This document shows positions 63,265 to 64,000 of a stretch of 64,000 nt of DNA, in pieces. A program made the position numbers and the translations under genes. The notes beneath the pieces are model-generated. The model did no database searches, was not told the DNA's origin, and saw only the letters and a program-made list of their open reading frames with translations. How positions within the stretch are numbered: position 1 is the stretch's first letter; every line of letters starts with the position of its first letter. The stretch spans positions 62,001 through 126,000 of the forward strand of contig JAVBXK010000011.1 of assembly GCA_030824555.1 (NCBI GenBank), in the 5' to 3' direction. This stretch comes from a bacterium (GTDB lineage: Bacteria; Pseudomonadota; Gammaproteobacteria; Burkholderiales; Burkholderiaceae_C).

Positions 63265-64000
63265 CTATCCGCCATTGGGGAGGCGATCCAACTCACCATA
63301 CGGGAACTCAAAAGAACGCATGAGCGCCGCAAGCTGCGTTTGCTTGTTGGTTCCTGTCTTCTCGTAAATGCGCTTGAGTTGCGAATTCACGGTGTGGCCG
63401 CTAACGCACAGCTTTTTCGAAATTTCTTTGACACTGGCACCGCGCAACACGTAGGGCACGATCCGCGCCTCAGCTGGTGTGAGGTCAAACAGCGTTGCCA
63501 ACAGACTGTCCATGACGGGGCGTGAGTGGTCCCGCGTGGACAGAAAGACCGCCACAGCGCCCGAGTGAAAGGCGCTTCGAATGGGGCTGGCTTGCAATGG
63601 CAGCACGTAAGCAACTACCGGGCTTTCCCCTGGTGCCTCCAGCGCAATGCCGATTCCACGCTGACCCAGAGCCACATCGTTTTGCGCGGCGCGTTCGATT
63701 GCCTCACCGAGCGACTTGTAGGCTAAAACCCCATGAATTCCCCGCACCCTGGCCTGTGTAGCCGCCGTCAAAAAGCCCCGGTGTATGGCCAGTGTGCGTC
63801 CTTGCGCCAACACGGAGTCGGCTGCTTGGTTGATTTGCAAGACCTTCGCGTATCGGTCGGTCAGAATCAGCGGTGTAGGCACAGCATCAACCAACCGCGC
63901 ATAGCCTTGCGCCACCCGTTGTTGGCGCTCCAACAAGTCTCCAATCATCGCGGCCCGGCGCAGATGCGGCGCAATTGAACGCACGATCCAGTGATCCCGC
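63265..64000 (-). CDS. LuxR-family HTH transcriptional regulator, 5' end beyond window
   Basis: Partial regulator. The visible C-terminal roughly 245 residues show a PAS-like segment (YARLVDAVPTPLILTDRYAKVLQINQAADSVL), a variable sensor region and a LuxR-type HTH at the C terminus (FDLTPAEARIVPYVLRGASVKEISKKLCVSGHTVNSQLKRIYEKTGTNKQTQLAALM). The frame remains open to the right edge (RDHWIVRSIAPHLRRA), so the listed GTG start is internal and the real start lies beyond 64000. No linked target gene is visible. Confidence 0.88.
   Translation of the reverse strand, partial: RDHWIVRSIAPHLRRAAMIGDLLERQQRVAQGYARLVDAVPTPLILTDRYAKVLQINQAADSVLAQGRTLAIHRGFLTAATQARVRGIHGVLAYKSLGEAIERAAQNDVALGQRGIGIALEAPGESPVVAYVLPLQASPIRSAFHSGAVAVFLSTRDHSRPVMDSLLATLFDLTPAEARIVPYVLRGASVKEISKKLCVSGHTVNSQLKRIYEKTGTNKQTQLAALMRSFEFPYGELDRLPNGG

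Noticed and set aside
1-64000. CRISPR array, rRNA or tRNA genes, prophage
   Set aside because: No regularly spaced identical repeats, no rRNA or tRNA-like stretches, and no phage structural, integrase or transposase genes were recognised.

Overview
The window reads as chromosomal DNA of a betaproteobacterium, order Burkholderiales, most likely family Comamonadaceae. The protein families, the high-GC codon usage, the sdhCD / GntR / mdh / CoA-lyase / acnB block, the kynBUA block, the Bug-type solute-binding protein and a scattered family of short imperfect palindromic repeats all point that way. No rRNA, tRNA or CRISPR array was seen. The assignment is by protein-family recognition only; no database search was run.

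Layout. 1-6.6 kb: central metabolism (sdhD and sdhC, a UTRA-type GntR regulator, divergent mdh, a citrate-lyase-like CoA lyase, acnB). 6.7-10.2 kb: a glutathione transferase, a chemoreceptor with a c-type heme motif, an ArfB-like ribosome-rescue hydrolase and a DUF3597 protein. 10.3-12.9 kb: a tightly overlapping three-gene unit encoding a DUF3696-type AAA/ABC ATPase, a PIN-domain nuclease and an Rnl2-like RNA ligase. This is the best candidate for an undescribed RNA-cleavage/RNA-repair or defence system. 12.9-20.3 kb: a secreted glycosidase-like protein, TrhP, a flavin monooxygenase with a Bug protein, a histone-H1-tailed HTH protein and a small membrane protein. 20.3-25.7 kb: a minus-strand glycan cluster with a 1064-residue PIG-L deacetylase/multi-glycosyltransferase fusion flanked by two acetyltransferases. 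26-35 kb: a thioredoxin-like protein, a diguanylate cyclase, kynBUA, and a di-heme peroxidase translationally coupled to a PAS-GGDEF-EAL-CZB protein. 35-42 kb: housekeeping (methyltransferase, argF, argD, DUF3579, rpsT, murJ, sirB1).

42.2-44.6 kb holds an isochorismatase-fold hydrolase / DJ-1 / GlxA-like operon. 45-48.3 kb is an accessory patch: a low-GC HEPN-like gene followed by a PaeR7I/XhoI-type restriction-modification system whose endonuclease carries a one-base frameshift. 48.3-54.2 kb has transport, metabolism and regulator genes, including a metallo-beta-lactamase-fold protein without its metal-binding histidines. 54.3-59.7 kb is a three-gene phosphorelay and cyclic-di-GMP operon. 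60.4-64 kb has a DUF4440 protein, decayed LysR and EamA remnants, a hipBA pair with three operator-like palindromes, and the 3' part of a LuxR-type regulator running off the right edge.

Two genome-scale signals cut across the genes. First, a 14-bp motif, GTCTTATATAAGAT, lies both in the GntR/mdh intergenic region and upstream of the DUF3579 gene, suggesting a shared regulator. Second, at least ten members of a roughly 45-bp repeat family (core TAGC...AAGCGNTAGAGGC...TTTT) are spread through the window, some inside reading frames. A different, GC-rich REP-like element appears to be inserted in frame in kynU.
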